Positions 17,553 to 26,717 of a stretch of 64,000 nt of DNA are shown here, piece by piece. Both the position numbers and the translations under genes were made by a program. A model generated the notes under the pieces. The model worked only from the letters and a program-made list of their open reading frames with translations, was not told the DNA's origin and made no database searches. Each line of letters begins with the position of its first letter. Within the stretch, counting starts at the first letter, position 1. Origin of the DNA: Crocinitomix sp044361315 (GTDB lineage: Bacteria > Bacteroidota > Bacteroidia > Flavobacteriales_D > Crocinitomicaceae); NCBI GenBank assembly GCA_044361315.1, contig JBIKJA010000002.1, forward strand, positions 186,001-250,000, in the 5' to 3' direction.

Positions 17553-20500
17553 ATGAAAAACATTAATATGAAGAAAAAAGCACTACTATTTGGAGCACTC
17601 CCGGCAATGGCAATTGCAAGTGGGTTATTCCTCTACAAATCAACAGAATCGAACGGTTCTTACGAGCAAAGATTGTCATCTCATTTGGACGCTCCTGCGA
17701 GTAGTATCGAGGGAACGTATGAATATTATCACCTATTAAAAGGCGATTTTACAAAAGCGGATTGGGAAAGAGCAAGAGCGCTTTCCATGTCCATTACACA
17801 AGATCGAACTACTTTTAATTGGTATGATCAAGGTCCGGACAACGTTGGTGGTCGAACCAGAGCTATTGTTGTTGATCGAAATAATATTAACCATTTATAC
17901 GCTGGTTCAGTTTCTGGTGGTTTATACGAATCAACTAACCGTGGAAATTTATGGTCTAAAGTAGAAGAATTTGCTGATAACTTAGCAATTTCTTCAATGT
18001 GTCAAACAGTTAATGGTACTTTTTATGCAGCTACTGGTCATCAAGCTGAATTAAACGGTGGATCTCAAAATGCTTATGATTCTGGAGCAAATGGCTTCGG
18101 TGTTTATAAATTGGAGACAAGTGGTACTTGGACATTAATTGAAGGAACAGAAGATTACTCATTTGTGAATGAGGTTGTAGCAGATGACGTGAACAATGTT
18201 GTTTATATCGCTTGCAATCAAGGATTGATTAAATACGATCCAGTTGCAAATGCAATTTCTGAAGTATCTAGTTTCCCTGCCGCTGCGGCATGTAATGCTT
18301 TATCAATTTCTAAAGACGGAAACGTGATGATTGCGCATGCAGTTGGAGGAGGCCCTTCAGCGGTATTAACTTCAACAAATGGAGGCGCTAGTTTCACAGA
18401 AGTTTCTGACCCTTCTGTAAGCGATGTTGATGGTAAAATAGCCTTGGGTGGGGTTGGACGAATTGAATTCGCAATTTCTCATGAAAAAGTAGGTGGAAAA
18501 TACCGTGTTTACGGTGCTGCTGCAGCTGGCAACTTAAGAGGTATGTGGCGATCAACAGACGATGGTTTATCTTGGTCACGAATTGCTCCTGCTGCAGATG
18601 GCGATCCAGGGGAATTTGATCCATACACATCTGGAGGTTCAGGACAAGGACTTTATAATAACACTATTACCGTTGTACCTGGTGCTCCAGACAAAATCAT
18701 TGTAGGCGGTATTGATTGTTATACTTGGGATGCGGCAGGAAATTGGGAACAAGTTTCTCAGTGGTTTTTATCACCTACAAATCCTAATTATGTGCATGCA
18801 GATAACCACGAAATGACTTGGGATTCGGAAGGAAGACTTTACATCGGAAACGATGGTGGAATTTCAATTTCTGAGAATGCAGGAAGTTCTAATCCTAAAT
18901 TTTATCCTGCTAACCGTGGTTATGCAGTTACTCAATTCTATGCAACGGGTGTTTCTGCGCACGGTGACGTAGTTGGAGGTACACAAGATAACGGTGTACA
19001 AGCAAATTATCATACTGGTACAACTTGGAGAGAATTTAAAGAAGTTGGTGGAGGAGATGGTTTCTCATCTAACATCTCTTTCATTAACCGTAATATTATT
19101 TTCGGATCTGTTTACTATTCATCTGTTTATAGATCTTCTGATCGTGGAGAAAATGCTACTATTTTTATCCCTCCTTTCTTCATGTCTGGTAGCTCGCCAT
19201 GTACAGTTGGAGATATTTCAGGCGAAGGTTGTGGTCAATTTTTCACCAACTTTGAAATGTGGGAGCATCCTAATGATCTAGAATCAACAGATTCGCTAAG
19301 ATATATCCCTACTGAAGGGTTTTCAATTGGTGAAGTTATTGATGTGCCATCTGCAACTTCGCAAACGTTTATTAAATATACTTGCCCTATCAATGTAATT
19401 TTTGATGATACGCTTGAGGCAAATCCAGCACTTACTTACAATGATACCATCGTTAAAGATGATATCACAGGTGCTACTTTCAATTTGGGATTGTTAGATT
19501 GGGATTTCATTTTTGGTGCATCGGAAATTTCAGAAGGTGATAGTATCTTAATTCATGGTGTTGCTGTAGATGATACAATTATTGTTGAGTCTTACGAGAC
19601 AATTGAACACTTTGTAGGAACTAACCCTTCAAAACCAGGACTATTTGTTGACATGGGGAATGATGAAGAAGTTTATGATATAGCTTGGGACACCTTAATT
19701 GTTCAAGACCCTTATCAATCTTGGTTTGCATTGGACATGGGTGGAGCTAACGGTGTTTGGATGACTCGTAATTCACTTAGATTCTCAGCCCCTTCGCAAG
19801 GCTGGTTTAAAGCTTTAGACGGAATTGGTGATGTTGCCTCTATGGAATTCTCTAAAGATGGTGATTATTTATTCATTGGTACATGGTCTGGTGGAATCTA
19901 TCGATACTCAGGATTCAATGATGCTTATTCGCCAACAGCTGTTCTTGCAGGACCGACAATTGGTGGAATCACTTACGACACGTTAGTTGATAACAAAGGA
20001 AACAAAATCGTTACCGAATTAAAACAAATTGGTTCGTTAGGTGCACCAATCACTGGTTTAGCAAGTGGACCGCTTGGAGATCCTGATTATTTAGTTGTGA
20101 CATTAGGTAACTATAGCGGAACAGGTAAAGTGCGTGAATCATTAAACGCAACAGCCTTATCTCCAACTTTTACTGCCTTTGGTTCTTTCCCTGGTTCTGG
20201 AGAGGGTGCTTCAGGAATTGGAATTCCTTGTTATTCAGTTATTGTAGATAGAGACAATGCAAATATTATAGTGGTTGGAACAGAGTTTGGTGTTTTCGCT
20301 ACAGAAAATGGTGGAACAACTTGGGCCAACGTTTCAGGAGCATTCGGAAATGTGCCAGTTTATGACATGCAACAAAACTGGAGAACTTGGAACGAAGGAT
20401 GTAAACGTCCGGGCGAAATTTACCTAGGTACTCATGGTGCCGGTATTTGGAGTTCTGATGCATTCTTAAACCTTCCAGGAAGTGATAATTTAGCAAAAGA

Positions 20501-20762
20501 CAAGTTTATTCCAAACCTGAAACTTTATCCAAACCCTGTAAGTGAATCAGGTATGATTGAGTTCGAATTGGAAGAAAATGGAGATGTGACTCTTCAAATT
20601 TTCAACCTAAGCGGACAAGTTGTTCGTGAAGTAAAAGCTAATAACTTAAATGCTGGTAAAAATCTATTAGCATTTGATGCTCAAGATTTATCTAAAGGAA
20701 CTTACATTCTAAGATTAACTTCTGGAACACTTTCCGAAACTACGAAATTCATTAAGAAATAG
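17553..20762 (+). CDS. Large T9SS-exported beta-propeller protein (sortilin/BNR-like repeats, type A signal)
   Basis: 1069 residues. An N-terminal export signal (MKKKALLFGALPAMAIASG, second ATG at 17568) leads into sialidase/VPS10-like propeller repeats. Recognisable blades include GPDNVGGRTRAIVVDRNN, SVSGGLYESTNRGNLWSKV, MWRSTDDGLSWSRIAP, DGGISISENAG and GTEFGVFATENGGTTWANV. A different beta region sits at about 540-720. The last 80 residues form a type A T9SS sorting domain (KLYPNPVSESGMIEF, IFNLSGQVVREV, GTYILRLTSG, TTKFIKK). The product is expected at the cell surface or released. The ligand is unknown. An isolated gene with a strong terminator. Confidence 0.88.
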   Translation: MKNINMKKKALLFGALPAMAIASGLFLYKSTESNGSYEQRLSSHLDAPASSIEGTYEYYHLLKGDFTKADWERARALSMSITQDRTTFNWYDQGPDNVGGRTRAIVVDRNNINHLYAGSVSGGLYESTNRGNLWSKVEEFADNLAISSMCQTVNGTFYAATGHQAELNGGSQNAYDSGANGFGVYKLETSGTWTLIEGTEDYSFVNEVVADDVNNVVYIACNQGLIKYDPVANAISEVSSFPAAAACNALSISKDGNVMIAHAVGGGPSAVLTSTNGGASFTEVSDPSVSDVDGKIALGGVGRIEFAISHEKVGGKYRVYGAAAAGNLRGMWRSTDDGLSWSRIAPAADGDPGEFDPYTSGGSGQGLYNNTITVVPGAPDKIIVGGIDCYTWDAAGNWEQVSQWFLSPTNPNYVHADNHEMTWDSEGRLYIGNDGGISISENAGSSNPKFYPANRGYAVTQFYATGVSAHGDVVGGTQDNGVQANYHTGTTWREFKEVGGGDGFSSNISFINRNIIFGSVYYSSVYRSSDRGENATIFIPPFFMSGSSPCTVGDISGEGCGQFFTNFEMWEHPNDLESTDSLRYIPTEGFSIGEVIDVPSATSQTFIKYTCPINVIFDDTLEANPALTYNDTIVKDDITGATFNLGLLDWDFIFGASEISEGDSILIHGVAVDDTIIVESYETIEHFVGTNPSKPGLFVDMGNDEEVYDIAWDTLIVQDPYQSWFALDMGGANGVWMTRNSLRFSAPSQGWFKALDGIGDVASMEFSKDGDYLFIGTWSGGIYRYSGFNDAYSPTAVLAGPTIGGITYDTLVDNKGNKIVTELKQIGSLGAPITGLASGPLGDPDYLVVTLGNYSGTGKVRESLNATALSPTFTAFGSFPGSGEGASGIGIPCYSVIVDRDNANIIVVGTEFGVFATENGGTTWANVSGAFGNVPVYDMQQNWRTWNEGCKRPGEIYLGTHGAGIWSSDAFLNLPGSDNLAKDKFIPNLKLYPNPVSESGMIEFELEENGDVTLQIFNLSGQVVREVKANNLNAGKNLLAFDAQDLSKGTYILRLTSGTLSETTKFIKK

Positions 20763-20780
20763 CAGATTAATCATTGATTT

Positions 20781-20819
20781 AAAAAAGGTGTCTCGAAATT
20801 CGAGACACCTTTTTTTTTA
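20781..20819 (+). terminator. Bidirectional intrinsic terminator
   Basis: A perfect 15-bp stem (20781-20795 with 20801-20815) of A6 GGTGTCTCG pairs with CGAGACACC T6. T-tracts on both strands serve the propeller gene (+) and the small gene ending at 20817 (-), whose stop lies inside the T-tract. Confidence 0.85.
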
Positions 20820-21041
20820 GGCAAATACTTCACTCAAGGTCATTAATTGAATTTCAAATCGTTCAAGCGATTTTTCTGCGAAAAAGATCTCACCAGACAC
20901 CGCGTAAAGTTTTGGCTGAGAATTATCTGATTTTCGAATTTCATGAAGTTGAGCTTTGATTTGCTCAATTGATTCTTGAATTTCTCCGATTAAGCAGTTT
21001 GCACTTTTTGTGTGTAACGAATTTTTGTCATTTGCCTTCAT
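20817..21041 (-). CDS. Small cytosolic protein, unknown function
   Basis: 74 residues from the ATG at 21041 (MKANDKNSLHTKSAN); a GTG at 21071 would add ten residues. It looks like a single helical hairpin: CLIGEIQESIEQIKAQLHEI, then a short turn and FFAEKSLERFEIQLMTLSEV. No family recognised. The stop sits in the T-tract of the shared terminator at 20781-20819. That fits an expressed convergent gene rather than a chance frame. Confidence 0.5.
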   Translation of the reverse strand: MKANDKNSLHTKSANCLIGEIQESIEQIKAQLHEIRKSDNSQPKLYAVSGEIFFAEKSLERFEIQLMTLSEVFA

Positions 21042-21095
21042 AATTATTTTTTTATTTTGAGACAGCTCCACCAGTTAGGCGTGCAACAACAAGAC

Positions 21096-21150
21096 ATTTA
21101 ACAAAAAAATACTATTCAGCCCAAGCTGATTGGAGATTTTTTTGTTAAAT
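21096..21150. repeat. 15-bp AT-rich inverted repeat
   Basis: ATTTAACAAAAAAAT (21096-21110) pairs perfectly with ATTTTTTTGTTAAAT (21136-21150) across a 25-base loop that contains a small CAGC/GCTG stem. It lies in the gap upstream of the 74-residue gene. It could act as a weak bidirectional terminator or a 5'-leader structure. Confidence 0.5.
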
Positions 21151-21252
21151 TTTACTTTAGTCTTTTGATTACAAGAATCGCTAGTGCGATGTTAAAAAGA
21201 ATAAAAAATAAGAAGGTAAACGAAATTATTAGTTACTCAAAACGATTTAAAT

Positions 21253-21387
21253 ATGAGTAAGGAAGGAACAAGACTTGCTAGCAAATTGGTCGATGGAATA
21301 AAACACAGAATGGCAAGAGAAATTAAAGTCAAAAAGGCTAATCTTGGTATATTCAAGCCATACAAAGATCAAACAGTGATGACCTAA
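21253..21387 (+). CDS. Possible 44-residue basic peptide
   Basis: ATG to TAA frame encoding 44 residues (MSKEGTRLASKLVDGIKHRM at the N-terminus, then a Lys-rich segment and a YKDQTVMT end). About one quarter of the residues are Lys or Arg. No homologue is recognised and there is no strong promoter, so it may be spurious or a gene remnant. It ends 26 bases before the convergent paaH stop. Confidence 0.25.
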   Translation: MSKEGTRLASKLVDGIKHRMAREIKVKKANLGIFKPYKDQTVMT

Positions 21388-21413
21388 AAAATAAGTTGAC
21401 CCATCGAAACAAC

Positions 21414-22571
21414 TTAAAGGCTAAACTGTTGTTTATTTTTTACCATTTTACGCAGCAACACACTTGCACGATAACGGTCATCGCCATACATTTGCTGCAA
21501 TTCATCTAACTCTTTAAGCACAATATCCAAACCAATTTCATTTGCCCAACCCAACAATCCTTTTGGATAATTCACCCCTTTGGTCATAGCTAGATCAACT
21601 TCTTGAGCTGTGGCAATATTTAAGAAAACGGCGTCAATCGCTTCATTGATCAACATTACCAAAATTCTTCTTAAAATCATCGCACCAAGTTCTTCATTTT
21701 GATTTGGAGTTGGCAAAATTGCACCTTCGGAATAATCATAATAACCCCTCCCCGATTTACGTCCAAACCATCCAGCTTCTGAATGTCTTTTTTGTGTAAA
21801 ACTTGGGCGATAACGGGGATCGTAATAAAATGAGGTGAAAACAGTTTCAGTTACGGTATAATTTATGTCATTGCCAATATAATCCATCAAGGTAAATGGC
21901 CCCATTTTGAAACCACCTAAGGCAGTCATAGCCCAATCGATCGTAGCGAAATCTGCTAACCCTTCTTCATAAATTTTTAATGCCTCCCCGTAAAAAGGAC
22001 GGGCAACTCGATTAACAACAAAGCCTGGCGTATCCTTGGTAAGCACGGTGACCTTTTTCCAAGAGTCGATTAGATTACGTGCAGTAGAGATGGTTTCTGG
22101 AGATGTTTGCACCGCTGGGATAATTTCAACCAATGGCATCAACGGTGCAGGGTTAAAAAAATGAATTCCTAAAACTCGATCGGATTTTTTACAACTCGCC
22201 GCAATCGAAGCGATTGACAACGAAGAAGTGTTGGAAGCCAGTATACAATTTTCGTCAACAGTAATTTCTAATTGTTCAAATACACTTTTTTTAATGGCTA
22301 AGTTTTCAATAATCGCTTCTATTACCAAACCACATCCGGCAAAGTTCAACATATCAGTGCTGTACATGATCATTGATTTCGTTTGCGTGGCTATTTCTTC
22401 GGATACCTTCCCCTTTTCTACCATAGAAGTCATCAACTTCTTCAGATTCTTTTCTGCCAAATCAAGTTGACCTTGGTTAGTATCATATAAAACCACTTTA
22501 TGTCCACACTGTGCTGCTACTTGAGCAATTCCAGATCCCATGGATCCTGCCCCTACAATTCCTATTTTCAT
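21414..22571 (-). CDS. paaH: 3-hydroxyacyl-CoA dehydrogenase, PaaH type
   Basis: 385 residues. The NAD-dependent enzyme oxidises 3-hydroxyadipyl-CoA to 3-oxoadipyl-CoA in aerobic phenylacetate breakdown and may also serve general beta-oxidation. The Rossmann motif GIVGAGSMGSGIAQVA is at the N-terminus, with NTSSLSIASIA (catalytic Ser/Asn region) and LGIHFFNPAPLMPLVEII (catalytic His) following. The C-terminal dimerisation domain contains GPFTLMDYIGNDINYTVTE and GWFGRKSGRGYYDY, typical of the Bacteroidota PaaH branch. It is the second gene of an operon, 9 bases after paaG. The rest of the paa pathway (paaABCDE, paaK) is not in the window, so the phenylacetate role is inferred. Confidence 0.88.
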   Translation of the reverse strand: MKIGIVGAGSMGSGIAQVAAQCGHKVVLYDTNQGQLDLAEKNLKKLMTSMVEKGKVSEEIATQTKSMIMYSTDMLNFAGCGLVIEAIIENLAIKKSVFEQLEITVDENCILASNTSSLSIASIAASCKKSDRVLGIHFFNPAPLMPLVEIIPAVQTSPETISTARNLIDSWKKVTVLTKDTPGFVVNRVARPFYGEALKIYEEGLADFATIDWAMTALGGFKMGPFTLMDYIGNDINYTVTETVFTSFYYDPRYRPSFTQKRHSEAGWFGRKSGRGYYDYSEGAILPTPNQNEELGAMILRRILVMLINEAIDAVFLNIATAQEVDLAMTKGVNYPKGLLGWANEIGLDIVLKELDELQQMYGDDRYRASVLLRKMVKNKQQFSL

Positions 22572-22580
22572 CGAACAAAC

Positions 22581-23357
22581 TTATTTACCTGTAAATTCTG
22601 GATTTCTTTTCTCTAAAAATGCCGCAACACCCTCATTATAATCTTTTGTTTTTCCGGCGATTGTTTGCAATTCCTCTTCTGTTTGCAATTGCGTACTTAA
22701 ATCACTGATCATGGAAAGATTTAAGGCTCTTTTGGTCAATCCCAAACCTCGAGTTGGCATTAAAGCCAATTTTGATACAATTTTCATCAATTCATTTTCG
22801 TAAGTTTCATCAGAAAAACTTTTGTGAATCATTCCAAGTTCTGCCGCTTCAATAGCACTAATTTTATCACCTAACATCATCAACGCCGTAGCCTTCTGAA
22901 ATCCAATTAATCGTGGTAGAAAAAAAGTACCTCCTGAATCTGGAATTAATCCAATCTTACTAAAAGCTTGAATAAAACTTGCAGACTCTTTTGCCACACA
23001 AATATCACACGCCAAGGCAATGTTAGCACCAGCACCCGCGGCCACCCCATTTACACCAGCAACTATTGGTTTTTCAATTAACCTAATTCGTTCAATAATC
23101 GGATTATAATGCTCTCTAACAATGGAAGTAAGTGCAGGACCATTTGGATCCGTTACTTCTTGTAAATCTTGACCAGCACAGAAAGCTTTTCCTTCGCCAG
23201 TTATCAAAATAGCACGAACATCATCATTTTCATCGCACTCATCCAAACGTTGTTGAAAAGCCAAAGCCATTTCTTTGTTAAAACTATTAAATACATTCGG
23301 TCGATTAAATCGAATAATTCCAACATTTTCCTTTATTTCAAATAAGATTGATGACAT
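22581..23357 (-). CDS. paaG: Enoyl-CoA hydratase/isomerase, PaaG type
   Basis: 258-residue crotonase-fold enzyme. It resembles PaaG, which isomerises 1,2-epoxyphenylacetyl-CoA to the ring-expanded oxepin-CoA. Diagnostic segments are FCAGQDLQEV (oxyanion hole), REHYNPIIERIR, GVNGVAAGAGANIALACDI and SASFIQAFSKIGLIPDSGGT. The catalytic Asp is in PDSGGT. The start ATG at 23357 opens the paaG-paaH operon. No clear TAnnTTTG was found in the 125 bases shared with the divergent SDR gene. Confidence 0.9.
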   Translation of the reverse strand: MSSILFEIKENVGIIRFNRPNVFNSFNKEMALAFQQRLDECDENDDVRAILITGEGKAFCAGQDLQEVTDPNGPALTSIVREHYNPIIERIRLIEKPIVAGVNGVAAGAGANIALACDICVAKESASFIQAFSKIGLIPDSGGTFFLPRLIGFQKATALMMLGDKISAIEAAELGMIHKSFSDETYENELMKIVSKLALMPTRGLGLTKRALNLSMISDLSTQLQTEEELQTIAGKTKDYNEGVAAFLEKRNPEFTGK

Positions 23358-23482
23358 ATTTTTAATTTTTGCTAAAATTAATTATTCCAACCTGATTGTA
23401 TGAAATTTTGAGTGAATTTCTTATGATTAAATTAAGTTCATTTTAACCCAGATTATGTAATTTTAACCAAGAATTTTAAACA

Positions 23483-24250
23483 ATGGCAAAAACGGTATTT
23501 ATCACAGGAGCTACTTCTGGTTTTGGCAAGGCAACAGCTATTAAATATGCTCAAAACGGCAATCGACTTATTTTAACTGGACGAAGAAATGACCGTTTAG
23601 AAACCTTGAAATTAGAATTGGAAACGAAATATAACGCACAAGTTTTAGTGTTGAACTTTGACGTTCGGGATGAAAAAGCGACTACTGCCGCAATTGAAAA
23701 TCTGCGTGACACTTGGAAAAACATCGACGTATTGGTCAACAATGCTGGATTGGCAAGTGGGCTGGATCCGATTCAAACAGGAAATTTTGACGATTGGAAT
23801 AAAATGATTGACACCAATGTAAAAGGCCTGCTTTATGTTTCTCGTGCAATTATTCCATTAATGATTCAACAAAAATCGGGACATATTGTAAACATTGGAT
23901 CGACAGCAGGAAAAGAGGTGTATCCCAACGGAAATGTTTATTGCGCCTCTAAACATGCGGTAGATGCTATCACAAAAGGAATGCGCATTGATTTATTACC
24001 GCACCAAATAAAAGTGACACAAATTGCACCTGGCGCGGCGAATACAGAATTTTCAACCGTTCGTTTTCATGGAGATGAAGCCCGAGCCGATAAATTTTAC
24101 CAAGGTTTTAATCCGATTTTAGCCGAAGATATTGCTGAATTAATTTTCTACGCCACTTCCCTGCCAGCACATTTATGCATCAATGATTTAGTGGTGACTT
24201 CTACCGCTCAGGCGAATAGCTATTTGATTCATCGGGAAGAGAATTTGTAG
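23483..24250 (+). CDS. Short-chain dehydrogenase/reductase (YdfG-like)
   Basis: 255 residues. NADP-type glycine motif TGATSGFGKATA at the N-terminus, with an Arg pair after beta-2 (TGRRNDRL) that favours NADP. NNAG is in VLVNNAGLASG, catalytic Ser in NIGSTAGKE, and YxxxK as YCASKHA. The C-terminal region (QIAPGAANTEFSTVRFHGDE) resembles YdfG-type NADP-dependent 3-hydroxy acid/serine dehydrogenases. Divergent from paaG; the exact substrate cannot be read from sequence. Confidence 0.88.
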   Translation: MAKTVFITGATSGFGKATAIKYAQNGNRLILTGRRNDRLETLKLELETKYNAQVLVLNFDVRDEKATTAAIENLRDTWKNIDVLVNNAGLASGLDPIQTGNFDDWNKMIDTNVKGLLYVSRAIIPLMIQQKSGHIVNIGSTAGKEVYPNGNVYCASKHAVDAITKGMRIDLLPHQIKVTQIAPGAANTEFSTVRFHGDEARADKFYQGFNPILAEDIAELIFYATSLPAHLCINDLVVTSTAQANSYLIHREENL

Positions 24251-24261
24251 GCGATTTTTTA

Positions 24262-25173
24262 TCACCACAACATTCTTTTCATTTCCTCCCCAATCAAGCG
24301 ACCGAGTTTTTCGGCAGAATCATAGTGCAAATGGCTTCCGTCATAAGTTTTAAAATCCTTATTTTGAACATCAATCCAAATACAGCCGCGTCTTTCCATT
24401 TCTTTGCGAACGTATTCTTCGTTAAAGCCGCTTAAACTATCTTCCAACTCCACCATGGCGTCAAATGTTGGCGGCCGGTAGGCAATCACTTGAATACTTT
24501 TCTTTTTCAATCCCTCTAAAACATTAAAAAAATTAGTTACCAACGAATCTTTAATTTGATATTTCGTGAAAATGTCGCGGTAAATTTGAAGCGCTACCAA
24601 CGTATCTTCAGGCTTTTTATCCGACCTCACCCACCCTTGATTCGTAAAATCTTCGAAGTAATAATCGGTTTTTGGTTTATTCGTCACATAATCCCGTATT
24701 TCTGACATTCTATAAGGAGCAAAGTATTTTAAAACGCCAGATAAATAAAGTCCTTTGTAGATTTCAAGCTCGGGAATGTCATAAAATTGGTGGTAATGCG
24801 AATTTGCAGCAGCATCCATGGTAAAACTGTGTGGCGTAATTCCTAAAACCATAAAGCGTTGTCCTTTTGGAGACAAACGACTCGTCAAAAAATTCATATA
24901 TTCGGTGCTATAACCAGCACTTGAATAGCCTAAATTGTGGCCTTGTAAATCAGCGCCTACCGCCTTTTCAATTGCATCCACAGACACACCTCGATACACC
25001 CTAGAATCTCCCCCAACCACAAAATTAAATTGTGTATTGCCATGTGTTTTGGTCAACCAAAAATTGTTGACCAACTCCGTGTTTTTGGCAGGAGCTGGCA
25101 ACCAAATTTTAAGCAGAATGAACATCACCACAGTGACACCCATCATTATTGGTATTTTATAGTTCACTTTCAT
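24262..25173 (-). CDS. SGNH-type membrane-anchored protein, MBOAT partner
   Basis: 303 residues with one N-terminal transmembrane anchor (about 7-25) and an extracytoplasmic SGNH-like domain. The block I Ser is in VVGGDSRVYRG. The C-terminal Asp/His pair is in TYDGSHLHYDSAEKL. The gene begins 2 bases after the MBOAT gene stops, so the two are one transcription unit. In alginate (AlgI with AlgJ/AlgX) and teichoic acid (DltB/DltD) systems, an MBOAT protein passes an acyl group across the membrane and an SGNH partner transfers it. By analogy this pair should O-acylate a surface glycan, whose identity is unknown. Confidence 0.75.
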   Translation of the reverse strand: MKVNYKIPIMMGVTVVMFILLKIWLPAPAKNTELVNNFWLTKTHGNTQFNFVVGGDSRVYRGVSVDAIEKAVGADLQGHNLGYSSAGYSTEYMNFLTSRLSPKGQRFMVLGITPHSFTMDAAANSHYHQFYDIPELEIYKGLYLSGVLKYFAPYRMSEIRDYVTNKPKTDYYFEDFTNQGWVRSDKKPEDTLVALQIYRDIFTKYQIKDSLVTNFFNVLEGLKKKSIQVIAYRPPTFDAMVELEDSLSGFNEEYVRKEMERRGCIWIDVQNKDFKTYDGSHLHYDSAEKLGRLIGEEMKRMLW

Positions 25174-25175
25174 CC

Positions 25176-26585
25176 TTAAAATTGAAAGTAAATAAATTGT
25201 TTTCCCTCACCCCTCAAAAACAAAATGCAGATAATCGCCATCGAAACCAACACCACATCCAAATTAATCCGTTCGTACATTTTTCGCACACCCAGCGAAT
25301 TTTTCCGCACATAAATCACTATTTCAATCAACACTGCCAATGCTAAAAAGAAAATACTGTCATAAAAGGTGGTTAAAAAAGTAAAATCACTCGGCTTAAA
25401 CGACAATAAATTTGTTACTACCGTATTTCCTTGGTGGACATCTGCTGATCTAAAATAAACCCATGCTAAAAGGGCTTGTGCAAAGATGATTGGAATAATC
25501 CATGCCGAATTTTTAAACAATTTTGGCCATTTGGTCAATCGTTCGATAATCAACCATACCACATGAATGCCAGCCCAAATCAAAAAAGTATATTTCGCTC
25601 CATGCCATAAACCAGAAAGTAACATCGTGCTTGCGAGCGCTACGAGTCCGAAAAACAGTCCTTTTCGAGAACCACCCATAGGAATATAAACGTAATCCCT
25701 AAACCACGTCGATAAAGAAATATGCCAACGGGTCCAAAATTCCCGCAAACTTTTAGAAAGATAAGGGTGGTTAAAATTCATTTTAAAATGGTAGCCCATG
25801 TATTTTGCCAAACCTCTTGCAATCAAACTATACCCACTAAAATCGGCATAAATTTGAAACGAAAAAGCAGTCATTACTAGCCACCAGTATGCTGTTCCTT
25901 CAAATCCTGACTTGCCTTCAAAAGCACTGTCAATAAACAAGGATAAATTATCGGCAATGACCATTTTTTGAAACAATCCAAAGACAATCATCTTTACGGC
26001 ATTCCATTTTTCTAAAGCATTTGGAACGCGGTACCGATTTAGCTGCATTAGAAAATCTTTCGCACGAATAATAGGACCCGCCACCAACTGCGGGAACATC
26101 GACAAGAAACTAAAAAAGTGAAAAATATTTCGGGTCGGTTTAAGCCTTCCGCGGTAAACATCCAAGGTATAACTTAAGGATTGAAACGTATAGAAACTGA
26201 TCCCAACGGGTAAAATCAGCGCAAAAGCTGGGATTTGTTCTTGGAGATGAACTTCTAGTGAAAATTTGGCAAAGACATCTTCTAAAACTTGGGCAAAAAA
26301 GACACTGTATTTAAAAACGGAAAGCGAAGCCAAATTTCCAAAAACCGATGCGAAAAAAAACCATTTTCGATACCTTGGTCGGGCTTCAATTCCCCATCCA
26401 CAGAAATAATCAATTAACCCACTTCCAATTATAAGGAATAAAAAGCGCCAATCCCACCATCCATAAAAAATAAAACTGGCAACCGTGATAAAAATCCACC
26501 GTGAATTATTTCGCTTGCCAAAAATCGGCCAAAGCAAGAAAAATCCAATTGCAAAAAGTAAAAATTCAATTGAATTAAAAATCAT
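25176..26585 (-). CDS. MBOAT family O-acyltransferase (AlgI/DltB-like)
   Basis: 469-residue polytopic membrane protein with about ten transmembrane segments. MBOAT landmarks are PVGISFYTFQSLSYTLDVYR, FSFLSMFPQLVAGPIIRA, ADFSGYSLIARGLAKYMGY, LREFWTRWHISLSTWFRDY and the catalytic His in LSGLWHGAKYTFLIW. It acts with the SGNH protein encoded next to it. A TATGTTTG -7 box with TTG 19 bases upstream lies 35-65 bases before the start. No polysaccharide synthesis genes are adjacent, so the acceptor is unknown. Confidence 0.93.
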   Translation of the reverse strand: MIFNSIEFLLFAIGFFLLWPIFGKRNNSRWIFITVASFIFYGWWDWRFLFLIIGSGLIDYFCGWGIEARPRYRKWFFFASVFGNLASLSVFKYSVFFAQVLEDVFAKFSLEVHLQEQIPAFALILPVGISFYTFQSLSYTLDVYRGRLKPTRNIFHFFSFLSMFPQLVAGPIIRAKDFLMQLNRYRVPNALEKWNAVKMIVFGLFQKMVIADNLSLFIDSAFEGKSGFEGTAYWWLVMTAFSFQIYADFSGYSLIARGLAKYMGYHFKMNFNHPYLSKSLREFWTRWHISLSTWFRDYVYIPMGGSRKGLFFGLVALASTMLLSGLWHGAKYTFLIWAGIHVVWLIIERLTKWPKLFKNSAWIIPIIFAQALLAWVYFRSADVHQGNTVVTNLLSFKPSDFTFLTTFYDSIFFLALAVLIEIVIYVRKNSLGVRKMYERINLDVVLVSMAIICILFLRGEGKQFIYFQF

Positions 26586-26619
26586 TCAGATAAAATCACG
26601 TTAAAGAAAATCAACTACG

Positions 26620-26627
26620 CAAACATA
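26620..26627 (-). promoter_or_regulatory. Promoter of the MBOAT/SGNH operon
   Basis: The minus strand TATGTTTG matches TAnnTTTG. TTG (complement of CAA at 26647-26649) lies 19 bases upstream, the usual spacing. Confidence 0.55.
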
Positions 26628-26717
26628 ATCATTTTCTTTTCAACAGCAAATGGCTATTGGAGAATAGAAAAAAAAACGCCCGTCAAAAAACGAACGCCGT
26701 AAACTTAAATCGTAAGC

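Noticed and set aside
26660..26705. Terminator for the small secreted protein gene
   Set aside because: A/T-tracts flank CGCCCGT and ACGCCGT, but the arms do not pair convincingly.
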